Shown here: positions 34,210 through 43,405 of the stretch, one piece after another
How positions within the stretch are numbered: position 1 is the first letter of the stretch
How the letters are laid out: each line of letters opens with the position of its first letter
DNA from: Heterobasidion occidentale
Taxonomy: Eukaryota > Basidiomycota > Agaricomycetes > Russulales > Bondarzewiaceae
Direction of reading: 5' to 3'
Assembly: GCA_039111635.1 (NCBI GenBank)
Contig: JBCAQO010000004.1
Span: 620,001 to 684,000 of the forward strand
Length of the DNA stretch: 64,000 nucleotides
Notes under the pieces: generated by a model
The model's database searches: none
The model's input: the letters and a program-made list of their open reading frames with translations, nothing else
Told to the model about the DNA's origin: nothing
Translations under genes and position numbers: made by a program

Positions 34210-34860
34210 TGTTATGACTTGACCGATCGGGGCCCTTCGGGGTCGGTCTAACCGATGAATCAAGCATCACATGCTAGGCGGCTCCACTACGGAGTGTACA
34301 TCAAGGTATTCGGCATGTCCTTAGGAGCCGACAAGGCCGATGGTTCTTCAAGACATCGGTAGAGGCTATATGAGAGGGACATGAGGCTCACGAAGTTCAC
34401 ACAGTGATAAGGGAGGCATTCACATGCCATGGGCTTAGGGCTTATGGGTAAGCACCTCGTCGCACCATGATGGATCAGTGCGACTGGAGAAGTACAAGAG
34501 TAGGCGCCGATGAGAAAGACGGCGGCCACAGCTCTCCTAGGATGGAAACCTGGAGAAGCACACGGACTCTTACCCTATACCCCATACAGTATATAAGGCC
34601 CATAGAATAGGCTGAGGATCTTCAGTCTATTCTCTTTCGTTCATTCGTATCTTCAGTCTATTCTCTTTCGTTCATTCGTATCTTCGAATACGAAGCTCTT
34701 CGTTCTTACACAGCCCTCACACTGTGTCACTTAGAGCCAATCATTACTCCCTCCTGTATCGTTGCCTGATACAGTCGAGCCTTCGCCCACCACTCAGTCC
34801 ATTGTGCGACCTAGGGAAGAACCTGTTACTCTTGGGTTACTGAACGAGCAGTTCATAACA
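34210..34860 (+). repeat. 5' LTR of element X
   Basis: 651 bp. A TATATAAG box (34590-34597) is followed 32-34 bp later by AGTCTATTCT (34624), the predicted RNA 5' end. A 31-bp block covering this motif is tandemly duplicated (second copy from about 34655). The LTR at 42755 shares the duplication; those at 56172 and 61711 lack it. Confidence 0.92.
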
Positions 34861-34862
34861 CT

Positions 34863-34872
34863 AGAATAGACT
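34863..34872 (+). promoter_or_regulatory. Primer-binding site of X, self-complementary type
   Basis: AGAATAGACT, two bases inside the LTR, is the exact reverse complement of AGTCTATTCT at the predicted transcript start. No TGG-type tRNA primer site is present at the LTR edge. Confidence 0.7.
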
Positions 34873-35329
34873 CGCTTTGCCCCTACCTTGCACCACACTC
34901 TGCTTGCTGCCACACTCTTTCTCACAACCCTCATCGGTGGCATAGACCCCCACCGAAGAGAGTTACTTCACACACCCTGGAGCAAGACCTAGGCCTAGGA
35001 TTCCACCAGGCACTAGACGAACCCATAACCAACTTCGACAGAACAATCGTCCTATCCATCAAAGAGAAAATCGCTGGTATTACTCCGACACCAATCGGCC
35101 AGCACCCCCAAACTTTGATAACTGCTCGTACCGAGAAGGACGATACTTCTTCACAAGAGAAGACGGAACAGAAGCTGAGTGGGCTTGGGACGAAACAGCA
35201 GAAGACTGGGTAGAACCACCCCAGTACAGGAACCCCGAACCGGAAATCCCGGACACATCGGAGGAAGAAGAAGGAACATCCGAGTCCAAATCCTCGGATA
35301 TTCAAACACCGATCAACACCCGAAATATC

Positions 35330-36544
35330 ATGTCAAATCCTACAGACCCCCCCGTCTCGTCGGGGAGGGGCAAGCTCAAGCTCCCTGATAACTTCGAAGG
35401 GGACCGAACACAATCACAGAAATTCATCATGAATTGCCTCCTCCTTTTCACAGCAGAACCAGACCGATACAAGACGGATTCAGACAAAGTTTCTCTCGCT
35501 CTCTCGTGCATGAGATACGGGACGGCCAGCGTATGGGCAGAGAGTTTCCTAAAGAAGACAGTGGGGGCGACCCCACCCAAGACCGTAGGAACTTGGGACA
35601 ACTTCCTTGTCAGGTTTAAACTCCAGTTCAAGGAAACGAACCTTACGGACAAGGCCCGAAGCGCCCTCATGTCTTTCTCTCAAGGGAAGATGACGGTGGA
35701 TGAATATTCAAACCAATTCATCCTTATCGCCGCCGACGCCGACATCACCAACAGGGAACAAGTTCCTTATTTCCAGAGAGGGCTTGACCCGAGGGTCATG
35801 GACAAGATCTATGACAAAGAAACTCCGCCGAAGGACACGATCCAAGATTGGGTCAACACTGCCTGTGAAATAGACGGACGCTTGAGAGCCCGAAGTGCTC
35901 AAAAGGCGATCCTAGCCAACTCCACCTCATTCCGAAGCGACTTCCTCAATCGCTTTCACCTCCAACCAGCTCGCCGCTATAACTCTACCACCGCCCCTCG
36001 AAGAATGAACAACCAGGTGGTTGACATGGACATTGACGCCTCTCGCAAAAGAGACGCCAATCGAAACAAGCGTGTATACGATGGCAAGAGACCTGCTCCC
36101 TTCTCCTGTTACAATTGCGGAAAACCAGGGCACGGGATAGCTGATTGTCCTTCCCCTCGTAGAGGCGTTCCCCCGTCTCGAGGAAATTCACGCAAGTCGG
36201 TGGGCAGAGGAGGTAGACGAACTCGCGCTGCAGACATGGAGGATGAAGACGAGCAAGAATCCCCGGTGGGAAACGATGCGCGATTACATCGAGGATTGGA
36301 GGAGGGGAGTTCTCATGGCCACCACCGTCGGGTACCACAACCTGGTAATTCGGTGGAACGTGAGGACCCTTCCGCGAGAAGGGGAGGATCACGCCAGAGC
36401 GATGGAGAGCGCTACGTACCGCCTAACGGACGACGAAGCAACGGACCCATCAGTGATATTAATGGCGTCCGAGCGCTCTTCCAAGGAGTAGGGAAGGCCG
36501 AGCAAAGGCAGATGTTGGTGGATCTGGCAGAGGATTTTTCCTGA
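35330..36544 (+). CDS. Element X gag polyprotein
   Basis: 404 residues from ATG 35330, the first ATG downstream of the predicted transcript start. Capsid-like region: SGRGKLKLPDNFEGD, LSCMRYGTASVWAESFLKK, DKARSALMSFSQGKMTVDEY, QRGLDPRVMDKIYDKET. Near residue 265 there is a CCHC knuckle (CYNCGKPGHGIADC), then a basic RG-rich and acidic tail. The same frame is open upstream to about 34970 with sequence conserved in W (RPIHQRENRWYYSDTNRPA), so translation may start earlier at a non-AUG codon. Intact as read. Confidence 0.9.
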   Translation: MSNPTDPPVSSGRGKLKLPDNFEGDRTQSQKFIMNCLLLFTAEPDRYKTDSDKVSLALSCMRYGTASVWAESFLKKTVGATPPKTVGTWDNFLVRFKLQFKETNLTDKARSALMSFSQGKMTVDEYSNQFILIAADADITNREQVPYFQRGLDPRVMDKIYDKETPPKDTIQDWVNTACEIDGRLRARSAQKAILANSTSFRSDFLNRFHLQPARRYNSTTAPRRMNNQVVDMDIDASRKRDANRNKRVYDGKRPAPFSCYNCGKPGHGIADCPSPRRGVPPSRGNSRKSVGRGGRRTRAADMEDEDEQESPVGNDARLHRGLEEGSSHGHHRRVPQPGNSVEREDPSARRGGSRQSDGERYVPPNGRRSNGPISDINGVRALFQGVGKAEQRQMLVDLAEDFS

Positions 36545-36621
36545 CCTCTCCTTCACCAGCCGAAGAGAGAGGGTCAAGGAAACTCGAGTATGATTCCCCG
36601 TCATATATTCGGATCGGAGCA

Positions 36622-37490
36622 ATGAACAGTCACATTATTACCCCCATTCGACTTGACGTGCGATTAACAACTCGAGGAAGAAGCGCTGGAGCCAGAGCCG
36701 CCATCGACTCAGCATGCGAAGGGATTTTGGTAAATGAGGGGTGGGTACAGAAGCACAACCTTCCCACTTATCCTTTAAACCGCCCCATCCGCGTTCGCAA
36801 CGTCGATGACACCATCAACAAGGCAGGCCTCATTCGACGAGGCCTGGACGCGAATCTCACCGTCAAGGATAGACGGGGGAGAACTCACACTGAACGCGTC
36901 CAAATGTTCATCACCAATCTAGGGAAAGACGACATGCTCCTAGGAACGGATTGGCTGAAATACCACGACCCCTCCATCGGGTGGAGGCGCCGTGAGGTAC
37001 ACTTTGATCGTTGCCCCAGAGATTGCCAACAACCGTATGGGTTTACCAAGGCAAGGGAAGAGCCTACCAAGAAGGCATGGCTAGCAAAACTACGCGGTGA
37101 CAAGGTTCCTCAGCGGATGAAACCGCATCTTGTCTCAGAACCGGTAGGACCTTCGTGGACGTGGACTAAAGAACAATGGAGCCAAGTACCCACGAAGGAA
37201 TGGAAAATTCGGTTCATGGAACTACTCGAGCACAAATCCCGACAACGCAAAGCTCGGGAATGGCTCGAAGAACAAGTAGCCGAAAGGAAGGAACGCCGGC
37301 AAGCTCAGCAGAAAGCGGCCCAGGACGAAGCTTCAGGAAAAGTCGCTGAAGAAGCGCAAACACCGTCTGACTCCTCCGCAATGGATAGCGCAGGAGAACC
37401 CGTCATTAGGAAGGTAGCCCCAGAACCCTCGGGGTTCGCAAGCTTTGACGAAGACCTGGGGAAGAAATTGACACCACCGATTAAAGGGTC
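36622..37490 (+). CDS. Element X retropepsin and linker
   Basis: From ATG 36622: RLDVRLTTRGRSAGARAAID (active-site-like AAIDSA), INKAGLIRRGLDANLTV, and LLGTDWLKYHDPSIG, the usual motif after the protease. A Lys/Glu-rich helical linker follows. Two one-base gaps near 37457-37490 throw the frame off before the reverse transcriptase; the open frame to 37647 beyond that is an artefact. Confidence 0.82.
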
Positions 37491-38880
37491 GGGTGCCGAC
37501 AGAATATCATTCTTACCTCGACATCTTCAGCGAACGACGATCACAGAGGCTTCCCCAACATACAGTATGGGACCACGCGATAAACCTCAAACCGTCTTTT
37601 GTACCCCAGGCCCCGCGGATATTTCCCTTGAGCCCGGAAAAGCATGACGAGCTAGGGAAATTCGTCAAAGAGCACCTTTCCAGAGGAACAATACGTCGGT
37701 CAACAGCACATAGCGCGGCCTCTTTCTTTTTCATAGGCAAGAAAGATGGGAAGCTCCGTCCGGTACAAGACTATCGCCACCTTAACGAACACACTATTCG
37801 AGATGTCACCCCCTGCCATTGATCCAAGAACTATTGGATATCATTAAAGGCGCAACGGTGTTCTCAAAGCTCGATGTTCGGTGGGGATATAACAACGTGC
37901 GCATCAAGAAGGGAGACGAATCCAAGGCGGCCTTCGTCACACCCTTGGGACTTTTCGAACCCACGGTGATGTTCTTTGGGCTCTGTAACTCCCCAGGAAC
38001 CTTCCAAGCCATGATGAACATGATCTTCCAAGAACTCATCCTGGCCCGGAAGATAACGGTATATATGGACGACATCCTCATCTTCACGAAGACCACAGCG
38101 GAACACATTGTGATTCTTCGGCGAGTCCTCCAAATCCTGCGCGACAACGATCTCTACCTCAAACCGGAGAAGTGCGAGTTCCACAAGGAAAAGTTGAACT
38201 ACCTTGGGTACACAATCTCAAAGGACCACGTCGCTATGGAAGACTCGAAGATTGAAGCTATCCAGGAATGGCCCACTCCCCGCACAGTTCGCGACATCCG
38301 CTCTTTCTTAGGCTTAGGGAACTTCTACCGACGATTCATTGATAAATTCTCTCTGATCGCTCGGCCCCTGCATGACCTCACAAAGAAGGATGTGAAATGG
38401 GACTGGACCACGGAGTGCCAACAGGCGTTCGATCGACTGAAGAAAACCTTCACCAGCCGACCCGTCCTGTTGTACCCTGACCCGATGCGCCCTTACCGGC
38501 TTGTTACCGACGCTTCCCTCGCAGCATATGGTGCAGTCCTCTTACAGGAAGGACCTGATAATGACTGGCACCCTGTTGCATACCTCTCAGGATCGTTCTC
38601 ACCGGCCGAACGAAATTACGACGTGCATGATCGCGAACTCCTCGCCATCATCAAGGCACTAGAACACTGGAAACACTACCTCGAAGGCGCTCGACACCCC
38701 TTCGAAGTCTGGACGGACCATAAAAACCTAGAACACTTTAAAACGGCGCGCGACCTGTCAAGGCGACAAGCGCGCTGGAGTCTGTTTTTGTCCCGATTTG
38801 ACTTCCAGCTCAGTTACAAAGCTGGAACTACTAATCATGCGGATGCTCTGTCCAGGCGTCCAGACCTTAGTGAGGGGTGG
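37491..38880 (+). CDS. Element X reverse transcriptase-RNase H, frameshifted
   Basis: Pieces 37493-37822 and 37819-38946 form one domain pair. Entry: DHAINLKPSF, VKEHLSRGTIRRSTAHSAAS, KLRPVQDYRHLNEHTIRDV. RT core: VFSKLDVRWGYNNVRIKKG, FFGLCNSPGTFQAMMNM, catalytic YMDDILIF. RNase H: LVTDASLAAYGAVLLQEG, ELLAIIKALEHWKHY, TDHKNLEHFK, NHADALSRRPDLSEG. The first frame breaks near 37813, where a C run is one base short, and the second near 38876, where a G run is one base short. W reads through both sites in frame. Confidence 0.9.
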
Positions 38881-39042
38881 AATCTGATAACAAGGCACAG
38901 ACTCTACTCCCGTCCAGACTTTTCACCGAGTCCAGCGAAACTCTAGTAGAGCCAAGCGAAGGCATACACGTCAAAGCAACGGAACTCGTATCCTCGGACA
39001 TCCTCTCCCTTATTCGACACTCGCGCTCGCTCGGGACACGAT

Positions 39043-39771
39043 TTGCTGGTTGATGTCGCCCTCAAGAAACTGCTGGAAAAAGGTCCAAACGCAATGAAGG
39101 GCGACCTAGGAAAATGGACACATGAAGAGGGCATCACAAGGCGCGACGGTTACATATGCGTCCCAAAGGACGACCTCCTTCGACGAATGATTGTCAAAAC
39201 GCACCATGACACTATGGCTACAGGACACCCGGGCCGAGCAAAGACCTTAGAATTGGTCCAACGCCATTACTGGTGGTCAAGCATGACCAAATTTATACAC
39301 GCATATGTGGATGGATGTGCAGTCTGCCAATCTACCAAGAACCTTCCCCATAGGACCCATCCACCGATCCAACCGTTGGAAACCACAAACGCCCCTTGGC
39401 GCTTTATCTCCACCGACTTCGTAACAGACCTCCCAGAAAGCAGAGGCTACGACTCGATCAATGTGGTAGTCGATCAGGGTCTGTCAAAAGGAATAGTCAT
39501 AACTCCGTGCAAGAAGACAATCACGGCCGAAGAAACCACGACGCTCTTCCAGGATAATGTGTTCAAACGATATGGTTTGCCAACCAAAGTGGTGTCCGAC
39601 AGAGGTCCTCAATTTGCTGCAAAATTCACAAGGGAACTATGGAAAGGAATGGGAATCACCCCTGCCCTCAGCACGGCCTACCACCCCCAAGGACGGAGAA
39701 CAGAACGGGTAAACCAAGAGATCGAGCAATTCCTGCGAGTTTTCTGCAACTACCATCAAGATAACTGGTAG
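39043..39771 (+). CDS. Element X integrase
   Basis: H-H-C-C zinc-binding region (HHDTMATGHPGRAKTLELV, then DGCAVCQ), DDE core with STDFVTDLPESRG and VSDRGPQFAAKF, and STAYHPQGRRTERVNQEIEQ. The stop after HQDNW comes from a GG where GGG is needed; coding similarity continues beyond it. Confidence 0.9.
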   Translation: MLVDVALKKLLEKGPNAMKGDLGKWTHEEGITRRDGYICVPKDDLLRRMIVKTHHDTMATGHPGRAKTLELVQRHYWWSSMTKFIHAYVDGCAVCQSTKNLPHRTHPPIQPLETTNAPWRFISTDFVTDLPESRGYDSINVVVDQGLSKGIVITPCKKTITAEETTTLFQDNVFKRYGLPTKVVSDRGPQFAAKFTRELWKGMGITPALSTAYHPQGRRTERVNQEIEQFLRVFCNYHQDNW

Positions 39772-39894
39772 ACTTGATCCCCTTCGCAGAATTCTCCCAC
39801 AACCCGAAGACACTCCGCCACTGGGAAGTCGCCGTTTGAAGTCCTTTACGGATTCAACCCACCATATTCGGTCGACTCAGCTCTGGAGACCAAG

Positions 39895-40469
39895 GTGCCC
39901 GCAGTAACTGAACGTTTGCGACTAATCAAAGAAGTCCAAGAGGATGCGGCCGCAAGTCTACAAATAGCAGCGCAGCACGCCAAGGACCGGGACCTACACA
40001 GAAAACTTCCGCAATGGGAAGTAGGAACCCAAGTTTGGTTAGAAGGAACCCATATTCGGACGACTCATCCGAAATTCAAGCTGGCACCTAGACGCTATGG
40101 CCCCTTTTCAGTGACTGAAAGAATCGGTCCTCTGGCTTATCGGTTGGAAATACCCGAAACATGGAAGATACACCCGGTGTTCCATGCCTCCATACTCACG
40201 AAATATCACGAGACAGAGGCCCACGAAGGAACTTCCCCAGACCTGCCCCAGAGATCCTGAATGAAGAAGAGCACTACGAAGTGGAGGCCATTCTAGATTC
40301 AAGACGCCAGGGACGAGGGACCAAGTACCTTGTCAAGTGGGTCGGATACTCCGAGGCCGATAACACTTGGGAACCCTTTGCCCTCCTCAAAGATACGGCC
40401 GATGAGGCGCTTCGTGAATTCCACGAAAGCTACCCAGACAAGCCCCGACCAGCGGCGATTAGGCTTTAG
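39895..40469 (+). CDS. Element X integrase C-terminus and chromodomain
   Basis: Two overlapping open pieces (39895-40260 and 40161-40469) separated by a one-base gap near 40210. The first has WLEGTHIRTTHPKFKLAPRR, YGPFSVTERIGPLAYRLEIP, HPVFHASILT. The second is a chromodomain (HYEVEAILDSRRQGRGTKYL, then VKWVGYSEADNTWEP, FALLKDTADEALREFHESYP), placing X among chromoviruses. Confidence 0.88.
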
Positions 40470-40474
40470 AAAGA

Positions 40475-40482
40475 TATAAAAA
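40475..40482 (+). promoter_or_regulatory. Internal TATA box before the 3' ORF of X
   Basis: TATAAAAA six bases after the pol stop codon and 52 bp upstream of ATG 40527, matching the position of the box in family 2. Confidence 0.5.
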
Positions 40483-40526
40483 GGGAGGCATTCCCCCTCT
40501 TTCAAAGCAAGAATCCTCCCCAACAC

Positions 40527-41343
40527 ATGTCCAACCACTCCTCCCTGGAATACTCCCCTGGACGTGCCATGCTCATCGATGACGGAACTACCTCCTCCCC
40601 TTCAAGAAACCCCTCGCCAGACATCATTCTGGCTGTGGCCAACCCCGACACTGGACGCCCTAGCCGAAGCAGCCGCCCAACGACACCAGGAGGAACTCCT
40701 GTACAAATCAGTGTCCACCAAACCGCGCTCACCGTCGAAGATCGAACGGATCCCCGAGCCTCACCACGGTTTGAGAGAGCTCATGACGAGCACGATGAAA
40801 GACGTCAAGCAGAAGGAAGGCATGCTCCGTCAACGCCTCCGCGACCGACGACAGCGTTGGCTCAAGGAGACGCAAGACAGGGCGAGAGGCGGAAGAAGAC
40901 CAGGAAACCCTTCGAACCTGGCATCGCCTACAACTGTTGAGGCAGGTATACAAGAACCAGCAACGGCTGGTACATCAGCTGCCAGGACCAGAGGACCCCC
41001 TACCAGTAGTCGAGATCTGCACCCCGGAGAGTTGGAAGGGCTAGGAGACGCACTACTCCAGCGCACCACCATCTCCGCGGTAATTCAGATGGCCACAGCG
41101 CTGGCCTTACAAAGGCTCGCTAACTTCTTCGCAGGGCAACCAGGAAGCGAGAGCGATGACATACCCCGACGCCTCGCTGACGCGAGCGACCAGGTCAGGC
41201 TTCTGGCCTATGCAGATGATCACAGGGCCGCCTCCTGGTATGCCCGAGGAAATAATGGGGCTTACGCCCTACTCATTCATCCGCAACGATGTAAAACTAC
41301 GAACGTCCGCAAAGACGTTAAACTACCACTCCTTTCAGCATAG
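40527..41343 (+). CDS. Extra 3' ORF of element X, frame-interrupted
   Basis: Starts at ATG 40527 (MSNHSSLEYSPGRAMLIDDG). Protein-like sequence then moves to the frame of 40564-41343 (LDALAEAAAQRHQEELLYKS, MKDVKQKEGMLRQRLRDRRQ), a charged, probably helical region, and perhaps to the third frame around 40890-41040 (WHRLQLLRQVYKNQQRLVHQ). At least one or two one-base gaps are implied. The last 20 residues of the 41343 frame read into the repeat array. No family recognised. Confidence 0.5.
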
Positions 41344-41931
41344 GAGATGTCGATCGACATCGTTGTTGACGCCACGATGTTGATCTAGTCCGCAATGACG
41401 ATAAACTATTTACTCCTTCAAGTATAGGAGACGTGGTTGATGGTCACGACCTTGACCATCAACTAGTCCGAAATGACCTTAAACTACCCTCACCCCGGAG
41501 GATTAAATCTATCGAGGCTCGGGAGGTTCAAGCCAGGCGATAGCGGACGTCCGCAATGACTATAAACTAGTTGCCGTCCTTCATGACGATAACTGAGCTG
41601 CCCTTCTGTCTACAGGGCCATGTGAGTTGTGTCAAAATAGGCTTCCCAGTCTATTCTCGCAACTCTATAAGTTATCCGGTTTGATATAGTATAAACCGTC
41701 ACCATCTCACCTCAATGGGAACCCTGTCAAGAAGGAGGAACTGGTCTACGGCCCTATGCGCATCACCGATGAATGTTCCGGCGCGCAGAAACGCCTGCTG
41801 TCTTGTTTACAGCAGGGCAGTCCGCAACGACTTCGGTATAAACTAGCCTCAGTCCGCGACGACTTAAGGATAAACTAGCCGACGTCCGCAAAGACGTAGA
41901 AACTACGGACGTCCGGCACGACGTTAACCTA
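41280..41931 (+). repeat. Array of ten 20-nt direct repeats, several with hairpin spacers (element X)
   Basis: Consensus TCCGCAATGACGATAAACTA at 41280, 41306, 41389, 41467, 41550, 41577 (degenerate), 41821, 41853, 41885 and 41912. Units 2-5 are spaced 78-83 bp. The spacers contain stem-loops: ACTCC/GGAG pairs, GATGTCGATCGACATC, a GTTGATGGTCA/TGACCATCAAC pair, and a CTATCG...CGATAG stem enclosing GGCT/AGCC. Units 7-10 are spaced 27-32 bp. Non-coding, between the 3' ORF and the 3' LTR. Z has the same array at 63155-63805. Confidence 0.82.
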
Positions 41932-42740
41932 CCAGGACATACCTTACGCTGACCCCACATAATTACCGTCAAGGTGGATACCATGGTCTATTCAAGAGAC
42001 CATGGGGTTCAAAATCTATTCTTCAAAGTCCTTACCTCGTGTCCAATACCCTTAGTGAAAAACAAACTCTGGACGAACACTCAATCTCTAACCTGACAAG
42101 GCCACCGTATGGGGCTGACAGAGTTAGGGGTCTTCAAAGGGGTCTTGCCGGATTCAAGACAAGTCAAGAAAAATGTTCGTTCTTGATAGGTTGGTGGGCC
42201 TAAGCCTTGGTAAAGCGATCAACCCACACACCTGGAGTCCTCCTCGATACCGGAGATCAAGGAGATGAAGATCTATCCTGGAAACACTGAGACATGGCCT
42301 TCGGCACTTTGGAAGAAGAACGACACACACCCATCCACGGACGAGTTTCTATTTCATCCTATAATCATTCGCACAACACCTTTCTGCATCGTCGCCGGAC
42401 TGGAAACCGGCTTAACAAAGGCACCAGGGGGCACCTGGTTTCGAGTAGCTGCCTATTGACTCTAGGAGTGTACTCGCAACAAAACAGTGCGGTGAAGGAA
42501 GAACACCGAAGGCGACGCAATATTGTGGCTGATGTTGCTAGGAACCTGAATCAAACAGCTCAACGGAGAAGGAAAACTCCTAGGCGTTGTAAACGACGTA
42601 GGTCGGTCTTCGCCCCAGAAAACGAAGTGATATTGGGAAGACGCATCCCAATCTATTTGACGATCAGCAAGCAATTGTATGTGGAATGACGATGAAGCTC
42701 GCTGCTGCTCAAGCGAGTAGTCCCCTCAGGAGTTGGGACC
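41932..42740 (+). other. 3' non-coding region of element X
   Basis: Contains a near-perfect hairpin at about 41980-42004 (CCATGGTCT with a 7-nt loop, then AGACCATGG). Open frames at 42265-42689 are unsupported. Nearly identical, inverted, to 62345-63154 of Z, with a few one-base differences in homopolymers. Confidence 0.6.
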
Positions 42741-42754
42741 TAGAAAGGGGGTAA
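42741..42754 (+). other. Polypurine tract of X
   Basis: AGAAAGGGGG followed by TAA immediately before the 3' LTR at 42755; identical in Z (62331-62344, inverted). Confidence 0.8.
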
Positions 42755-43405
42755 TGTTATGACTTGACCGATCGGGGCCCTTCGGGGTCGGTCTAACCGA
42801 TGGATCAAGCATCACATGCTAGGCGGCTCCACTACGGAGTGTACATCAAGGTATTCGGCATGTCCTTAGGAGCCGACAAGGCCGATGGTTCTTCAAGACA
42901 TCGGTAGAGGCTATATGAGAGGGACATGAGGCTCACGAAGTTCACACAGTGATAAGGGAGGCATTCACATGCCATGGGCTTAGGGCTTATGGGTAAGCAC
43001 CTCGTCGCACCATGATGGATCAGTGCGACTGGAGAAGTACAAGAGTAGGCGCCGATGAGAAAGACGGCGGCCACAGCTCTCCTAGGATGGAAACCTGGAG
43101 AAGCACACGGACTCTTACCCTATACCCCATACAGTATATAAGGCCCATAGAATAGGCTGAGGATCTTCAGTCTATTCTCTTTCGTTCATTCGTATCTTCA
43201 GTCTATTCTCTTTCGTTCATTCGTATCTTCGAATACGAAGCTCTTCGTTCTTACACAGCCCTCACACTGTGTCACTTAGAGCCAATCATTACTCCCTCCT
43301 GTATCGTTGCCTGATACAGTCGAGCCTTCGCCCACCACTCAGTCCATTGTGCGACCTAGGGAAGAACCTGTTACTCTTGGGTTACTGAACGAGCAGTTCA
43401 TAACA
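42755..43405 (+). repeat. 3' LTR at the right end of X
   Basis: 651 bp with the same 31-bp internal duplication as the 5' LTR. It is followed directly by DUF6532 gene sequence; the 5 bp after it (AGCGC) do not match the left flank of X. Confidence 0.92.

Larger units (their letters stand above)
34210..43405 (+). mobile_element. Ty3/Gypsy element X (family 1), chromodomain type, full length
   Basis: Two 651-bp LTRs with TGTTATGA/TCATAACA ends enclose gag, protease, RT-RNase H, integrase, chromodomain, a 3' ORF, a repeat array and a polypurine tract. The flanks do not match (GTAGG on the left, AGCGC on the right). The left flank pairs instead with the flank at 61706-61710, so the right end has been exchanged by inversion. 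Several one-base frameshifts interrupt pol. Confidence 0.92.

Noticed and set aside
41280..41931. CRISPR-like look of regularly spaced 20-nt repeats
   Set aside because: Fungal nuclear context inside a retrotransposon, no cas genes, spacers are self-complementary hairpins, repeats vary in sequence, and the same spacers recur in Z.
42265..42689. Two overlapping open frames in the 3' region of X
   Set aside because: They overlap in different frames, have no family signal, and the Z copy breaks one of them by a single-base difference.
43307..43405. ATG at 43307 as the start of the DUF6532 gene
   Set aside because: It lies inside the Gypsy LTR and the peptide before 43406 is LTR translation; the native 5' exons are displaced.
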